NCBI GenBank assembly: GCA_003279655.1
Contig: QCHI01000016.1
Coordinates: forward strand, 1 to 34,818
Length of the DNA: 34,818 nt
Direction of reading: 5' to 3'
Source of the DNA: Prochlorococcus sp. AG-402-A21
GTDB lineage: Bacteria; Cyanobacteriota; Cyanobacteriia; PCC-6307; Cyanobiaceae
The notes beneath the pieces were generated by a model. It had not been told where the DNA came from. It searched no databases and was given only the letters and a program-made list of their open reading frames with translations. Positions 17,544 to 25,075 of this stretch are shown here, piece after piece. Position 1 is the first letter of the stretch. The number at the start of each line of letters is the position of its first letter. The position numbers were made by a program, and so were the translations under genes.

Positions 17544-18068
17544 ATGTCTAACAAAAAGCTTCTTGTTATAGCTGCTAGCAATGGTGAAAATCTCAAACTA
17601 GCCAAAAGATTTTTAGTCGCAGGCAAGGAACTAAATTACTCATGCGAATTACTGGATTTGACAGAATCGAAAAATGATTTACCTATATTCAATCCACGTC
17701 ATAATTCAAAAGATAAAGCACCAGAAAATCTTAAGTCGATCAATATTCAAATGAACAACCATTCACACTGGATCATTTGTGCACCTGAATATAACGGGTC
17801 AATTCCTCCAATTCTTACAAATGCAATAGCTTGGCTTTCTGTGCAAGGAGAAGATTTTCGAAGTCTATTTAACGAACGCCCAATTGCCATAGCCAGTTTT
17901 TCAGGAGGAGGATGTATGGAGTTATTACTTTCGATGCGAATTCAGCTAACCCATCTTGGAGCTTTAGTCTTGGGTCGTCAATTAGCTACAAACAAATCAA
18001 AAATTGCTGAGGATAAATCAATCAACGCAATTCTAAATCAACTACTACAACTAAATCATTCTAATTAA
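17544..18068 (+). CDS. NAD(P)H-dependent FMN reductase family protein
   Basis: A 174-residue flavodoxin-fold protein with the signature CAPEYNGSIPPILTNAIAWL (PEYNGSIPP at 81-89), typical of NADPH-dependent FMN, chromate and quinone reductases. The N-terminal strand LLVIAASNGENLKLAKRF binds the FMN phosphate. It lies 49 bases after flv1 on the same strand, so it may supply reduced flavin or act in the same redox setting; this is inference. It ends 2 bases before the stop of the convergent mrdA. Confidence 0.85.
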   Translation: MSNKKLLVIAASNGENLKLAKRFLVAGKELNYSCELLDLTESKNDLPIFNPRHNSKDKAPENLKSINIQMNNHSHWIICAPEYNGSIPPILTNAIAWLSVQGEDFRSLFNERPIAIASFSGGGCMELLLSMRIQLTHLGALVLGRQLATNKSKIAEDKSINAILNQLLQLNHSN

Positions 18069-18070
18069 AT

Positions 18071-19906
18071 CTATAACTCATCTCTACCGCCAATTAATTC
18101 CTTATCAGAATTTAACTGATGCCATGTCTCGAACATTGTTTTTGCCATAGGTAGAGCATGCACTGAACCACCACCAGGAGTATTCTGAGCAAATGCAACA
18201 ACAACTATTTCTCCAGAGTCATAAGGTGCAAAGCCAGCAAACCATGCATGATCAGCACCTCCACTACTATCTTCAGCCGTTCCCGTTTTACCAGCGACTG
18301 GAGGAAGAATAGAGGTATCTATATTTATTCCCATACCAGTACCACTAGTTACTACTTTTCGAAGTCCACGACGGATTGTGTCGAGTGTCGTATCTTGAAC
18401 ATCTACTTTTTTGAAATATTTGTTTGATCTCCAGTTTATGTTGCCATCAACTAAATGAGGGGTAATCAGATAACCACCGTTTGCAAAAACTGCATATGCT
18501 CGTGCTAATTGCAATGGAGTAACCAGAACAACCGACTGTCCAATAGAGGCACTAGCCATATCCTCTACGATCCAGGGAGTTTCTCCAGGATTTCCCCAAT
18601 CTCGACCTTTATCAGCCCATTCTTTATTTCCTACTATGCCCTTATTTTCATCAATTAAAGTTTCTATGCCAGTATAATTATCGAAGCCAAGTTTAATAGC
18701 TGCATCATATAAAGCCTGCGAACCGGAACCAACCCCAACTTGATAAAAGAAAGTATTGCTAGAGACTCTTAATGCATCTTCATATCCAATCAAACCAAAA
18801 CCTCTTTTATTATGTTCTGGAAAACAATGACTCCCATATGTAATACAAGGAACCGTGTTTAATTTTTGACTCACAGGAAATTTACCACTTTCCATACCTG
18901 CAATAGCAGTGACAGGCTTCCACGTACTCCCAGGATCGTATGCATTCAATGCTCTACTCAAAAGAGGACGGCTTGATGACAATAAAAGATTGGCGTATTG
19001 TTTATTTGTAAAAGGCTGAGAAAAAAAATTAAGATCGAAAGTAGGTTGACTAGCAATTGCTCTAATTGCACCTGTCCTTGGATCAATCGCTACTATTGCT
19101 CCACCAACTTTGTCGGACAACACTTGTTCTGCAGTGCGTTGTAGCTCGAGATCAAGAGTTAATTTGATATCCTTACCAGCTTTTGGTAATTTCAACCCCA
19201 GGCTACGTTGAACCGTACCTAGTGAATCAATCTCAAGCATTTCACCTCCCCATTTGCCTCTCAATTCAAATTCAAAAGCAGCTTCAATACCTTTTCGTCC
19301 AATTTGATCAGATAATTTATAACCTCTTTCAGCAAGCTTAGAAAACTCATTTTGAGTTATCAACTGTGTATAGCCCAAAGCATGTGAAGCTAAAGACTTA
19401 TAAGGATAATTTCTTATTAAACCAATATCTATCTGAGCACCATACAAGTTATTCTCTTGTTCTCTAAACCTAATAACTTGCTCTTCCGATAAATCACTTA
19501 ATAATACTTTTTTATAAGGTGTGTCTGCATTACTTCTATTAAATGCAATCTCTAATTGATTAATAGAAATATTTAATAAATCAGATAAAGACTTTCTTAG
19601 ATCAATCCATTCACTATTAGTTAAAAGTCTAGGTTGAATAGATAGAGAATAAAAGAGTTTATTATCGGCAAGCACTATTCCATTTCGATCTAATAATCTT
19701 CCTCGTATTGGTGGATTAGCAATTAACTTAATTCTATTTTCTTCAGAAATTTTTTTATAATAGGAGCCATTAATGATTTGTATCCAAAAAAGACGTGCAC
19801 CTGTTACTGAAAAAATCAAACAAATAAACAACAAGAAAATTAGGGGTTGATTGAAAGCACCTACATGTTTTTTAGAACTTAGATATAATTTTTCTTTTTT
19901 CTTCAT
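18071..19906 (-). CDS. mrdA: Penicillin-binding protein 2, peptidoglycan transpeptidase for elongation
   Basis: A class B penicillin-binding protein of 611 residues. The N-terminal membrane anchor is at about 21-40 (LIFLLFICLIFSV), followed by a dimerisation region (IRGRLLDRNGIVLADNK). The transpeptidase motifs are S327-T-W-K330, S382-S-N384 and K540-T-G-T543. They mark an active serine transpeptidase that cross-links peptidoglycan in the periplasm. The length and short C-terminus fit PBP2 rather than division-specific PBP3. The start is ATG at 19906, 19 bases after the upstream gene on the same strand, suggesting an operon with the two conserved genes before it. Confidence 0.93.
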   Translation of the reverse strand: MKKKEKLYLSSKKHVGAFNQPLIFLLFICLIFSVTGARLFWIQIINGSYYKKISEENRIKLIANPPIRGRLLDRNGIVLADNKLFYSLSIQPRLLTNSEWIDLRKSLSDLLNISINQLEIAFNRSNADTPYKKVLLSDLSEEQVIRFREQENNLYGAQIDIGLIRNYPYKSLASHALGYTQLITQNEFSKLAERGYKLSDQIGRKGIEAAFEFELRGKWGGEMLEIDSLGTVQRSLGLKLPKAGKDIKLTLDLELQRTAEQVLSDKVGGAIVAIDPRTGAIRAIASQPTFDLNFFSQPFTNKQYANLLLSSSRPLLSRALNAYDPGSTWKPVTAIAGMESGKFPVSQKLNTVPCITYGSHCFPEHNKRGFGLIGYEDALRVSSNTFFYQVGVGSGSQALYDAAIKLGFDNYTGIETLIDENKGIVGNKEWADKGRDWGNPGETPWIVEDMASASIGQSVVLVTPLQLARAYAVFANGGYLITPHLVDGNINWRSNKYFKKVDVQDTTLDTIRRGLRKVVTSGTGMGINIDTSILPPVAGKTGTAEDSSGGADHAWFAGFAPYDSGEIVVVAFAQNTPGGGSVHALPMAKTMFETWHQLNSDKELIGGRDEL

Positions 19907-19925
19907 TTCAACAATTCAAGAAAAT

Positions 19926-20312
19926 TTATTCATCATATTCATCATCTATATTTTTAGAGTCATTATTAAGATAATGCCTTAATTGATCTAATTCACTATC
20001 AATTCTATTTAAAGTTGAAACTAAAGAATCTTGATCATTAGCTCCATACTCAGGATAATTTTCTTCAACAGACACATCAACTGACACTACTGGATAGCCT
20101 AAGCCAGGGATTAGTTGATCTATTTTGTCCCTCACTGTTTTTGCAGAGGTTTTGCCATCAACCTGGAATTCTGAAAATGGATCTTTCGATTTGAAAACAT
20201 CAATTATTTTTTTCAATCCCCCAGTCTTCGCATTACTAATTATGCCCATACCAAAAGGCAAAGCAGACTCAATTGCAAATAAATGAAAATCCCTTAATTG
20301 ATCTTTAGCCAT
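19926..20312 (-). CDS. Conserved hypothetical protein, 128 aa
   Basis: A 128-residue protein with no family I recognise. The N-terminal half has a hydrophobic patch (SALPFGMGIISNA) and a basic segment (GGLKKIIDVF). The C-terminal tail is strongly acidic (NNDSKNIDDEYDE). It lies between mrdA and a one-membrane-helix protein with tight spacing (19 and 16 bases), so it is probably co-transcribed with mrdA. Confidence 0.7.
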   Translation of the reverse strand: MAKDQLRDFHLFAIESALPFGMGIISNAKTGGLKKIIDVFKSKDPFSEFQVDGKTSAKTVRDKIDQLIPGLGYPVVSVDVSVEENYPEYGANDQDSLVSTLNRIDSELDQLRHYLNNDSKNIDDEYDE

Positions 20313-20328
20313 AATGGCTGCATAAAAG

Positions 20329-20937
20329 TTACTTAAGAATACCTTGTGAAGCTGGAAAGTAAGGGGTGCAACTATTATTTGAGATACCTATAGACCAACC
20401 AGCAAAGATTGACATCACTATTATTGCTGCGAATGGAAGAAACGCTTGATGGGTAGTTTCAAGAGTTAACCATTCTCGCCAACCTCGTATAAAACGTTCT
20501 CTAGCAAACCTATTACGCTCTTTTGAAGCTTGATTAATTTTCTTTCTAAAAGATTTTTCTACCCAACGCTCAAAAGACTTTTTTTTAGTAACTGCCATTT
20601 TTCGCTCTACCTCTAACAATTGTCCTGCAGTCAGTTGAGGGTGAAAAGTACCTATTAATTCAAGCGTTTTTAAAAACATTTCAACCGCCGCGTCTTTAAT
20701 CATCCGCTCTTCATCTTGAAGAAAAGTCCAATCAACCTCAGGATAAAAACGAGCCCTATTCAAATTAATCTGCTCATCTCCTAACTGACCAGGCTCTCTC
20801 AACCATCTGTCAGTGTTGCTATCAAAGCGTCGCCAATAAAGAAAAGGATTAATATAAATAACCTTTCCTGCAATGGTTATGCTGTCTCGCTGAAGGCGTC
20901 GGTTTAACTGCAAGTCAGTTTGTTGTGCAACTGTCAA
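20329..20937 (-). CDS. Conserved hypothetical protein with one C-terminal membrane helix
   Basis: A 202-residue protein. The N-terminal part is soluble and charged, with PFLYWRRFDSNTDRWLREPGQLGDEQINLNRARFYPEVDW. Residues 130-150 are strongly basic (KSFRKKINQASKERNRFARERF). A single membrane helix is near 168-186 (FLPFAAIIVMSIFAGWSIGI). It is likely anchored in a membrane. It precedes the 128-residue gene and mrdA in the same direction. I do not recognise a function. Confidence 0.7.
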   Translation of the reverse strand: MTVAQQTDLQLNRRLQRDSITIAGKVIYINPFLYWRRFDSNTDRWLREPGQLGDEQINLNRARFYPEVDWTFLQDEERMIKDAAVEMFLKTLELIGTFHPQLTAGQLLEVERKMAVTKKKSFERWVEKSFRKKINQASKERNRFARERFIRGWREWLTLETTHQAFLPFAAIIVMSIFAGWSIGISNNSCTPYFPASQGILK

Positions 20938-21226
20938 AAGTAATCAGCTGTTGAACCAAGTTATCTTTTTTTTTTGCACCAGACCACCCCTCAATAAAAT
21001 TAATCAGGCTATAGAGAACACTATTGATCAAAATTCATGCAATCATTGCTAAAAATAAAGTATTGAATTTATTACTGGATAAAATGACTTACTTGCACTG
21101 AACTACTATCTAAAATATTAAAGCAGATATACAAATTCTTACAGGAATAAGTATCTTTTTGAATAAGGTTTGGCATTACAACGGTAATTCAGTTATGTTC
21201 ATCCTGGACATTTTCAAAAAAATACA

Positions 21227-21544
21227 ATGCTTCGCAAGCAAGAAAAAAATTCTATTGCAAGAGGAGTTATCCTTGCTATTGGTTGGGGCTGGGGTTTAGA
21301 TAGATTTTATGAAGGTGATAAAAAAGGAGGAATTCTCTCAATAATTGGTTGGGGAACTATCTTTACAAGCTTTCTATTTTTAAAATGCTCAGGGATTGAG
21401 TATGTTGATGGTGTTAAAGATTATTCAAATTACAGCCCTAACCCATTAATTATCCTTCCATTACTAGCTGGTTTATATGGAATTTATTTAATTATTCGAA
21501 AAGGATTTAGATTAGCTAAACAGTTTGAAAACGCAGAAGACTAA
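21227..21544 (+). CDS. TM2-like small membrane protein
   Basis: A 105-residue protein with hydrophobic segments near 12-22, 33-53 and 72-90. The WGWGLDRFYEGDKKGGILSIIGWG region resembles the TM2-domain pattern (turn with DRFYxG, then K/G-rich helix). The C-terminus is basic (RKGFRLAKQFE). It stands alone at the border of the accessory region. Function unknown. Confidence 0.75.
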   Translation: MLRKQEKNSIARGVILAIGWGWGLDRFYEGDKKGGILSIIGWGTIFTSFLFLKCSGIEYVDGVKDYSNYSPNPLIILPLLAGLYGIYLIIRKGFRLAKQFENAED

Positions 21545-21629
21545 AAAATTCATCAGTAAAAATAATCAAGTCAGCCTAAACATCTAAATCATTTTGTTGT
21601 TTAGTAGTGACAAATTGTCCCTTAAGGAG

Positions 21630-21716
21630 TAGAAATAAATCAACAGGACAACTCCTCACACAATCGTTCTGTTAACAAAAAAGCACTCAAATTCTCATGA
21701 ATAGGGTGCTTTTTTC
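21630..21716 (+). ncRNA. Candidate small RNA with a Yfr1-like ACTCCTCACAC word
   Basis: The 11-base word ACTCCTCACAC at 21651-21661 is the hallmark of the cyanobacterial small RNA Yfr1. It sits in the loop of a 7-bp stem (21642-21648 with 21667-21673, one G-U pair) and is followed directly by a strong terminator hairpin (21677-21715). An upstream AGGAGT could also pair with the ACTCCT. In known Yfr1 the word is single-stranded between two hairpins, so this structure differs somewhat. The 5' end is not determined; I see no clear promoter. Confidence 0.4.
21677..21715. terminator. Rho-independent terminator, bidirectional
   Basis: A 10-bp perfect stem, AAAAAAGCAC with GTGCTTTTTT, around a loop of about 19 bases. 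A T-run closes it on either strand. It ends the candidate small RNA and could also stop transcripts from the TM2-like gene. Confidence 0.8.
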
Positions 21717-22064
21717 ATGTTTGATTTTAAGACTTACTAAATTTCACAGTTTAGAAACTTATCAATCAAGACTTGAGACCCAAAGTTGCTTCTAATAGAT
21801 ATCGTCAGTGAGGAGTTGAGAACCTTCATAGTGGAAGCAAAGGAACAATTGCGACTGATCTCAAAAACCCACCTTTTTATAGACAAGGCGGGTTTTTCTA
21901 ATAAAAAGATTTTTGATCTAATACTGCCTAGGTTTGAGTTAATAAACATGATCCAATACTTCAAGCTCTTCTCATTAATTGTGTTGAAGTTAGTTTGTTT
22001 AAAGATAAAAGATTTAATTTTGAAATCAACGAAGATCAATTTCTTTCGCCCTTTCAAAATGTCT
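21717..22064. other. Intergenic stretch, possible second small RNA
   Basis: No convincing gene. The + strand between the first terminator and 21897 has a short hairpin (CTTC-atagtg-GAAG near 21828) and pairs TCAGT with ACTGA around it, then a strong terminator. Two overlapping ORFs on opposite strands cross the terminator and are not credible. Confidence 0.3.
21863..21897. terminator. Strong bidirectional terminator
   Basis: The stem AAAAACCCaCCTT with AAGGcGGGTTTTT has 12 pairs and one mismatch around a 9-base loop, with T-runs on both strands. It lies between + strand sequence and the minus-strand channel gene. Confidence 0.85.
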
Positions 22065-22235
22065 CTAGGTTTGACAATACTCATCCAATTCATCTTGCAA
22101 TTCAATAATCGATAAAGAGTTATAGAAACCTTTCCATTTCTTTTCAGAGTTGGCTTCGGTTGCATTAAATGAGACCATTAGATCGATTGCTTCTTCTTTA
22201 GTAATTAATGTTCCTTTATTTGATTTGAATATCAT
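22065..22235 (-). CDS. Small hypothetical protein, 56 aa, overlapping the channel gene
   Basis: The minus-strand ORF starts MIFKSNKGTLITKEEAIDLM and ends DELDEYCQT. Its start lies inside the last codons of the K+ channel gene, giving a 20-base overlap in another frame. It has no membrane segment. The even helix-like charge pattern (ITKEEAIDLMVSF, IIELQDELDEYC) looks like real protein, and the overlap would allow translational coupling. No family recognised. A strong terminator follows about 170 bases downstream. Confidence 0.45.
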   Translation of the reverse strand: MIFKSNKGTLITKEEAIDLMVSFNATEANSEKKWKGFYNSLSIIELQDELDEYCQT

Positions 22236-22998
22236 TGTTAATTAATTCATCTTTATTTTGTACCCCAATGGATTCGCTAAATCCAGATGCAAGTATTCCA
22301 GTAGGTATTGCTATTGCAGCAATACCCATAAGAGAAGTTATGGATGCGATTGCTTTCCCAACTGCTGTAACTGGTATCGAATCTCCATAACCAACAGCAC
22401 TAACAGTTGTAACTGACCACCAGAGACATCTTGGAATTGAACCTAGCAGTTTTGGTTGAATCGAAGATTCAGCAAGGTACATGCAAGTACTACTAATCAA
22501 CAAAAGTAAAACAGTATATACAATCGATATTTGTAATTCTTGACTCTTGGAGCGCAGTGCAAAATTGAAGTGGTAGATACTTTGTTTAAATTTTTCACTC
22601 CTTCCAATTTTCAATATTCTCAACAAACGAATAATCCGGAGAATTTTTAGTTCTGCTCGAACACCTATAAAAGAAGGCACAATCGCAACAACATCAATAA
22701 TTGCCATTGGTGAGAAAACATATCGTAAAACACCTTTCCACCCTTTTCCATATTTTTTCTCGAGAGGTGCAACCCATAAACGACAAAAGTATTCAACGAA
22801 AAACAAACCACCAATAATCCAATCCAAGAGGTCTATCTGATCACCAAATTGATAATCAATTGAATTTTCAGTAACTATAACTGCAAAGAAAATGGAAATA
22901 AAAATAGTGACACCACAAAGTTTGTTGAATAGAGAAGTTCTCCCGCTTGGCGTATTATTCGATATCTGCTCATAGATTCTGAGACGTAATTCATTCAT
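22216..22998 (-). CDS. Voltage-sensor type potassium channel
   Basis: A 260-residue six-helix ion channel. Likely helices: S1 about 27-44, S2 56-77, S3 95-112, S4 about 114-133 with regularly spaced arginine and lysine (RAELKILRIIRLLRILKIGR), S5 about 155-175 and S6 about 213-238. The pore filter TTVSAVGYGD is at 197-206; GYG marks potassium selectivity. It probably works as a tetramer in the plasma membrane. There is no cytoplasmic ligand domain beyond a short acidic tail. Prokaryotic Kv-like channels have this size and layout. The gating signal is unknown. Confidence 0.9.
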   Translation of the reverse strand: MNELRLRIYEQISNNTPSGRTSLFNKLCGVTIFISIFFAVIVTENSIDYQFGDQIDLLDWIIGGLFFVEYFCRLWVAPLEKKYGKGWKGVLRYVFSPMAIIDVVAIVPSFIGVRAELKILRIIRLLRILKIGRSEKFKQSIYHFNFALRSKSQELQISIVYTVLLLLISSTCMYLAESSIQPKLLGSIPRCLWWSVTTVSAVGYGDSIPVTAVGKAIASITSLMGIAAIAIPTGILASGFSESIGVQNKDELINNDIQIK

Positions 22999-23337
22999 CG
23001 CTGCCTAAAGCCTGAAAAGCAATGTATATAAGCTAAGCAAATCTTACTGAATTTTCGTATGATCACTCGATGATGCAAAATTATATTTTGTGTTATCTGA
23101 CTTTTCTCATCGTTCTCTAGTAAAACTCATAGAAAATATTTTACTTTTTTATACACGTAACAGGAATTTATAGCCATTCTTGCCTTGCTCAATTGGGATG
23201 AAAAGAATAGAGAACAATTCCTCACACAAAACTTCTGTAAGAGAAGAATGGGCACATTATCTAACTAATTAGCTTGGGTGTATTTTCTTAATGCAAGAAG
23301 TCAAGGCTAATGAGCAACAACCATCAAAAAATTCTGC
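22999..23337. other. Intergenic region without a clear gene
   Basis: I see only very short ORFs, such as 24 codons at 23198 (MKRIENNSS), which contain a CCTCACAC word similar to the Yfr1 motif. No RNA structure or repeat is convincing. Confidence 0.3.
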
Positions 23338-24120
23338 TTAAGCATCCTTAACGTCAAGAGATGCCCTGGTTGCATCTACAAAATGAATTTCAAGTTCATT
23401 ACTAAAGATGTCCGTGCCGTTGGAAGGAACAACAAGAGGTAAGTCTCGATAAGTAAGCAAACAATTTTTCATATTTAATTCATGCGATGAATAAATTCCA
23501 TCGTGCTGTCCACCCTCTGTCTTAAATTCTCCTGCCTCTGTTTTCGACCAAATAATAAACCAATCCAGTTTTTCCAATTTTTCTAGTTTTGCTTCATTCC
23601 ATTCGTGATAATCATCAGAATCAAAACACTCCATTATCGATGTCTCTACAGCCTCACCATCTACTTCTATTCCACCTTCATCCAAGTGGATTGCATATTC
23701 CTCTGCCCCATCCTCCTCAAGAAGAACTTCATTATTAAAAGTCTTCTGTGCAAGTGCAAACATCTCTTCTTTTCTGTCATCAAGAATCTTGCTGATGACC
23801 ATATCTTCATCCCAATGACGCTCGTCGATAATGTAACGAAGTGAGCCAAATCTTTTAGCAAGTGCCTTATTAGCTGCATCTTTAGCAATCTTCGCTGCCT
23901 TTTCACTATCTTCATCAAGTTCATCTTTCAGACGTTTTAAGTCACTTGCTAGTGCATCCATTTTTTTATAGAACTCGCCATAGTATTTTCCCTCTCTAGT
24001 TTTTTCAGTTGAGTAAAAGACCTTGATGTATTGAATATCCCCATTGTAAGTAACTTCAAATGGCATTGGATTCGAACTATCTCTTATTGCAATGATCACG
24101 CCTTTTCCCAACCCTCGCAA
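23338..24120 (-). CDS. Acidic hypothetical protein, 260 aa
   Basis: I do not recognise this protein. It has no signal peptide or membrane segment and is strongly acidic. Residues about 44-92 (YYGEFYKKMDALASDLKRLKDELDEDSEKAAKIAKDAANKALAKRF shown only in part here as KRLKDELDEDSEKAAKIAK) form a likely coiled coil. A central acidic region includes LLEEDGAEEYAIHLDEGGIEV. The C-terminal part is mixed (WFIIWSKTEAGEFKTEGG). It stands alone on the minus strand between the channel and a membrane peptide. Length and clean reading frame support coding. Confidence 0.65.
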   Translation of the reverse strand: MRGLGKGVIIAIRDSSNPMPFEVTYNGDIQYIKVFYSTEKTREGKYYGEFYKKMDALASDLKRLKDELDEDSEKAAKIAKDAANKALAKRFGSLRYIIDERHWDEDMVISKILDDRKEEMFALAQKTFNNEVLLEEDGAEEYAIHLDEGGIEVDGEAVETSIMECFDSDDYHEWNEAKLEKLEKLDWFIIWSKTEAGEFKTEGGQHDGIYSSHELNMKNCLLTYRDLPLVVPSNGTDIFSNELEIHFVDATRASLDVKDA

Positions 24121-24542
24121 TCATTAAATTGATTGGTTGGATTAAATTCAATCAAGCATCCCAAAAGATGATAATGTTGTAATGGGTAAAGTAAATTTCT
24201 TACTTAAAAAATCAATCAAGAATTTATATTTTGAGTTTTTATCCTATTTGTTTTTTTAAATCCTTTTAGTAGATATATATTAAGAGTCAAAGCATATTGA
24301 AAGTATTCAAAAGAGATAAGTAAATTTCTTCTGGGAAGAATCTCAAACCTCCTCATAGAAATAGAGAAAAACTTTTGGTGCAATTCCTATTCAAGGGAAA
24401 GAGTGATGTGAGCTAGATTAGAATAATGAATCAGATTTTAATAAAGATGTGCTTCATTTTGCCATCAGAACGGTAATCAACACATTCAATGAGGCCTAAA
24501 TCCTAATAATTCAATTAAAATGTTGTATTAAAATTTCTCGAC
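24121..24542. other. Intergenic region without a clear gene
   Basis: AT-rich sequence with one 25-codon ORF (24181, MGKVNFLLKK) that I do not credit. A TATTAAAAT box at 24522-24531 could be the promoter element of the following membrane peptide. Confidence 0.3.
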
Positions 24543-24773
24543 ATGACTGACGAAAACAAAAAAAATTGTAGTAGCAAAGGAAAAGCAATGTTTGCTTACG
24601 GAATTATCCAACTAGGGTCTCAAGTTATTTCTGCAGTTGCACTTTCCGCAATTGCATTAAGTTTTTGCTCGATAAAAAAAGAAGCAACAGTCTTCAACGA
24701 ATGTGTTGAAGATGTGCAAGCCACTGGTACAAGTTCCTCCGGCGCAGTCCGCTTTTGCAATGGCGGAAACTAA
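24543..24773 (+). CDS. Small membrane peptide with a cysteine-containing tail, 76 aa
   Basis: The N-terminus is soluble and lysine-rich (MTDENKKNCSSKGKAM). One membrane helix lies near 18-42 (YGIIQLGSQVISAVALSAIALSF). The tail holds NECVEDVQATGTSSSGAVRFCNGGN, with two cysteines that could form a disulfide if exported. I have the impression of a recurrent small family in marine picocyanobacteria, but cannot name it. It lies about 300 bases before the first TPR gene on the same strand. Confidence 0.65.
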   Translation: MTDENKKNCSSKGKAMFAYGIIQLGSQVISAVALSAIALSFCSIKKEATVFNECVEDVQATGTSSSGAVRFCNGGN

Positions 24774-25075
24774 CAATACAACAAAAAACCTAGAAATCAG
24801 CTGAATTTATACCTACTAAATATAGTCATATCATAAATTTATCCACCATAGTTATTTGGAAACAATATAAGTCTAGTTATCACTATAAAGTAGATTTTTC
24901 TTTAACACTCACTATATAAAGATATTGTCCAACTCTATTTACTCTCTTGTTACAAAAATAATATACAGAGCTACTTTCCATTCTTATTCTTGAAGAACAA
25001 AAAGCGATTGCTAAAAGACGGAAAAAGTATTAGATTTAGTACTAGAATTATCAAGATAAAAGCATAGAAGAAAAC
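24774..25075. repeat. Upstream region of TPR gene 1, weak copy of the array intergenic repeat
   Basis: No gene. Bases 24881-24916 (CACTATAAAGTAGATTTTTC, then ACACTCACTATAT) loosely match box 1 of the intergenic repeat seen in the rest of the array. A stretch near 24930-24960 loosely matches the later CTCTTGTT part. This copy is much more diverged than the other four. Confidence 0.3.

Noticed and set aside
21737-22165. Opposite-strand ORFs of 142 and 109 codons
   Set aside because: They overlap each other and run through the strong terminator hairpin at 21863-21897; their composition does not look like protein. The in-frame small ORF at 22065-22235 is a better explanation of part of this region.
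23198-23272. 24-codon ORF beginning MKRIENNSS
   Set aside because: Too short, with no supporting signal; kept only as a note in the gap description.
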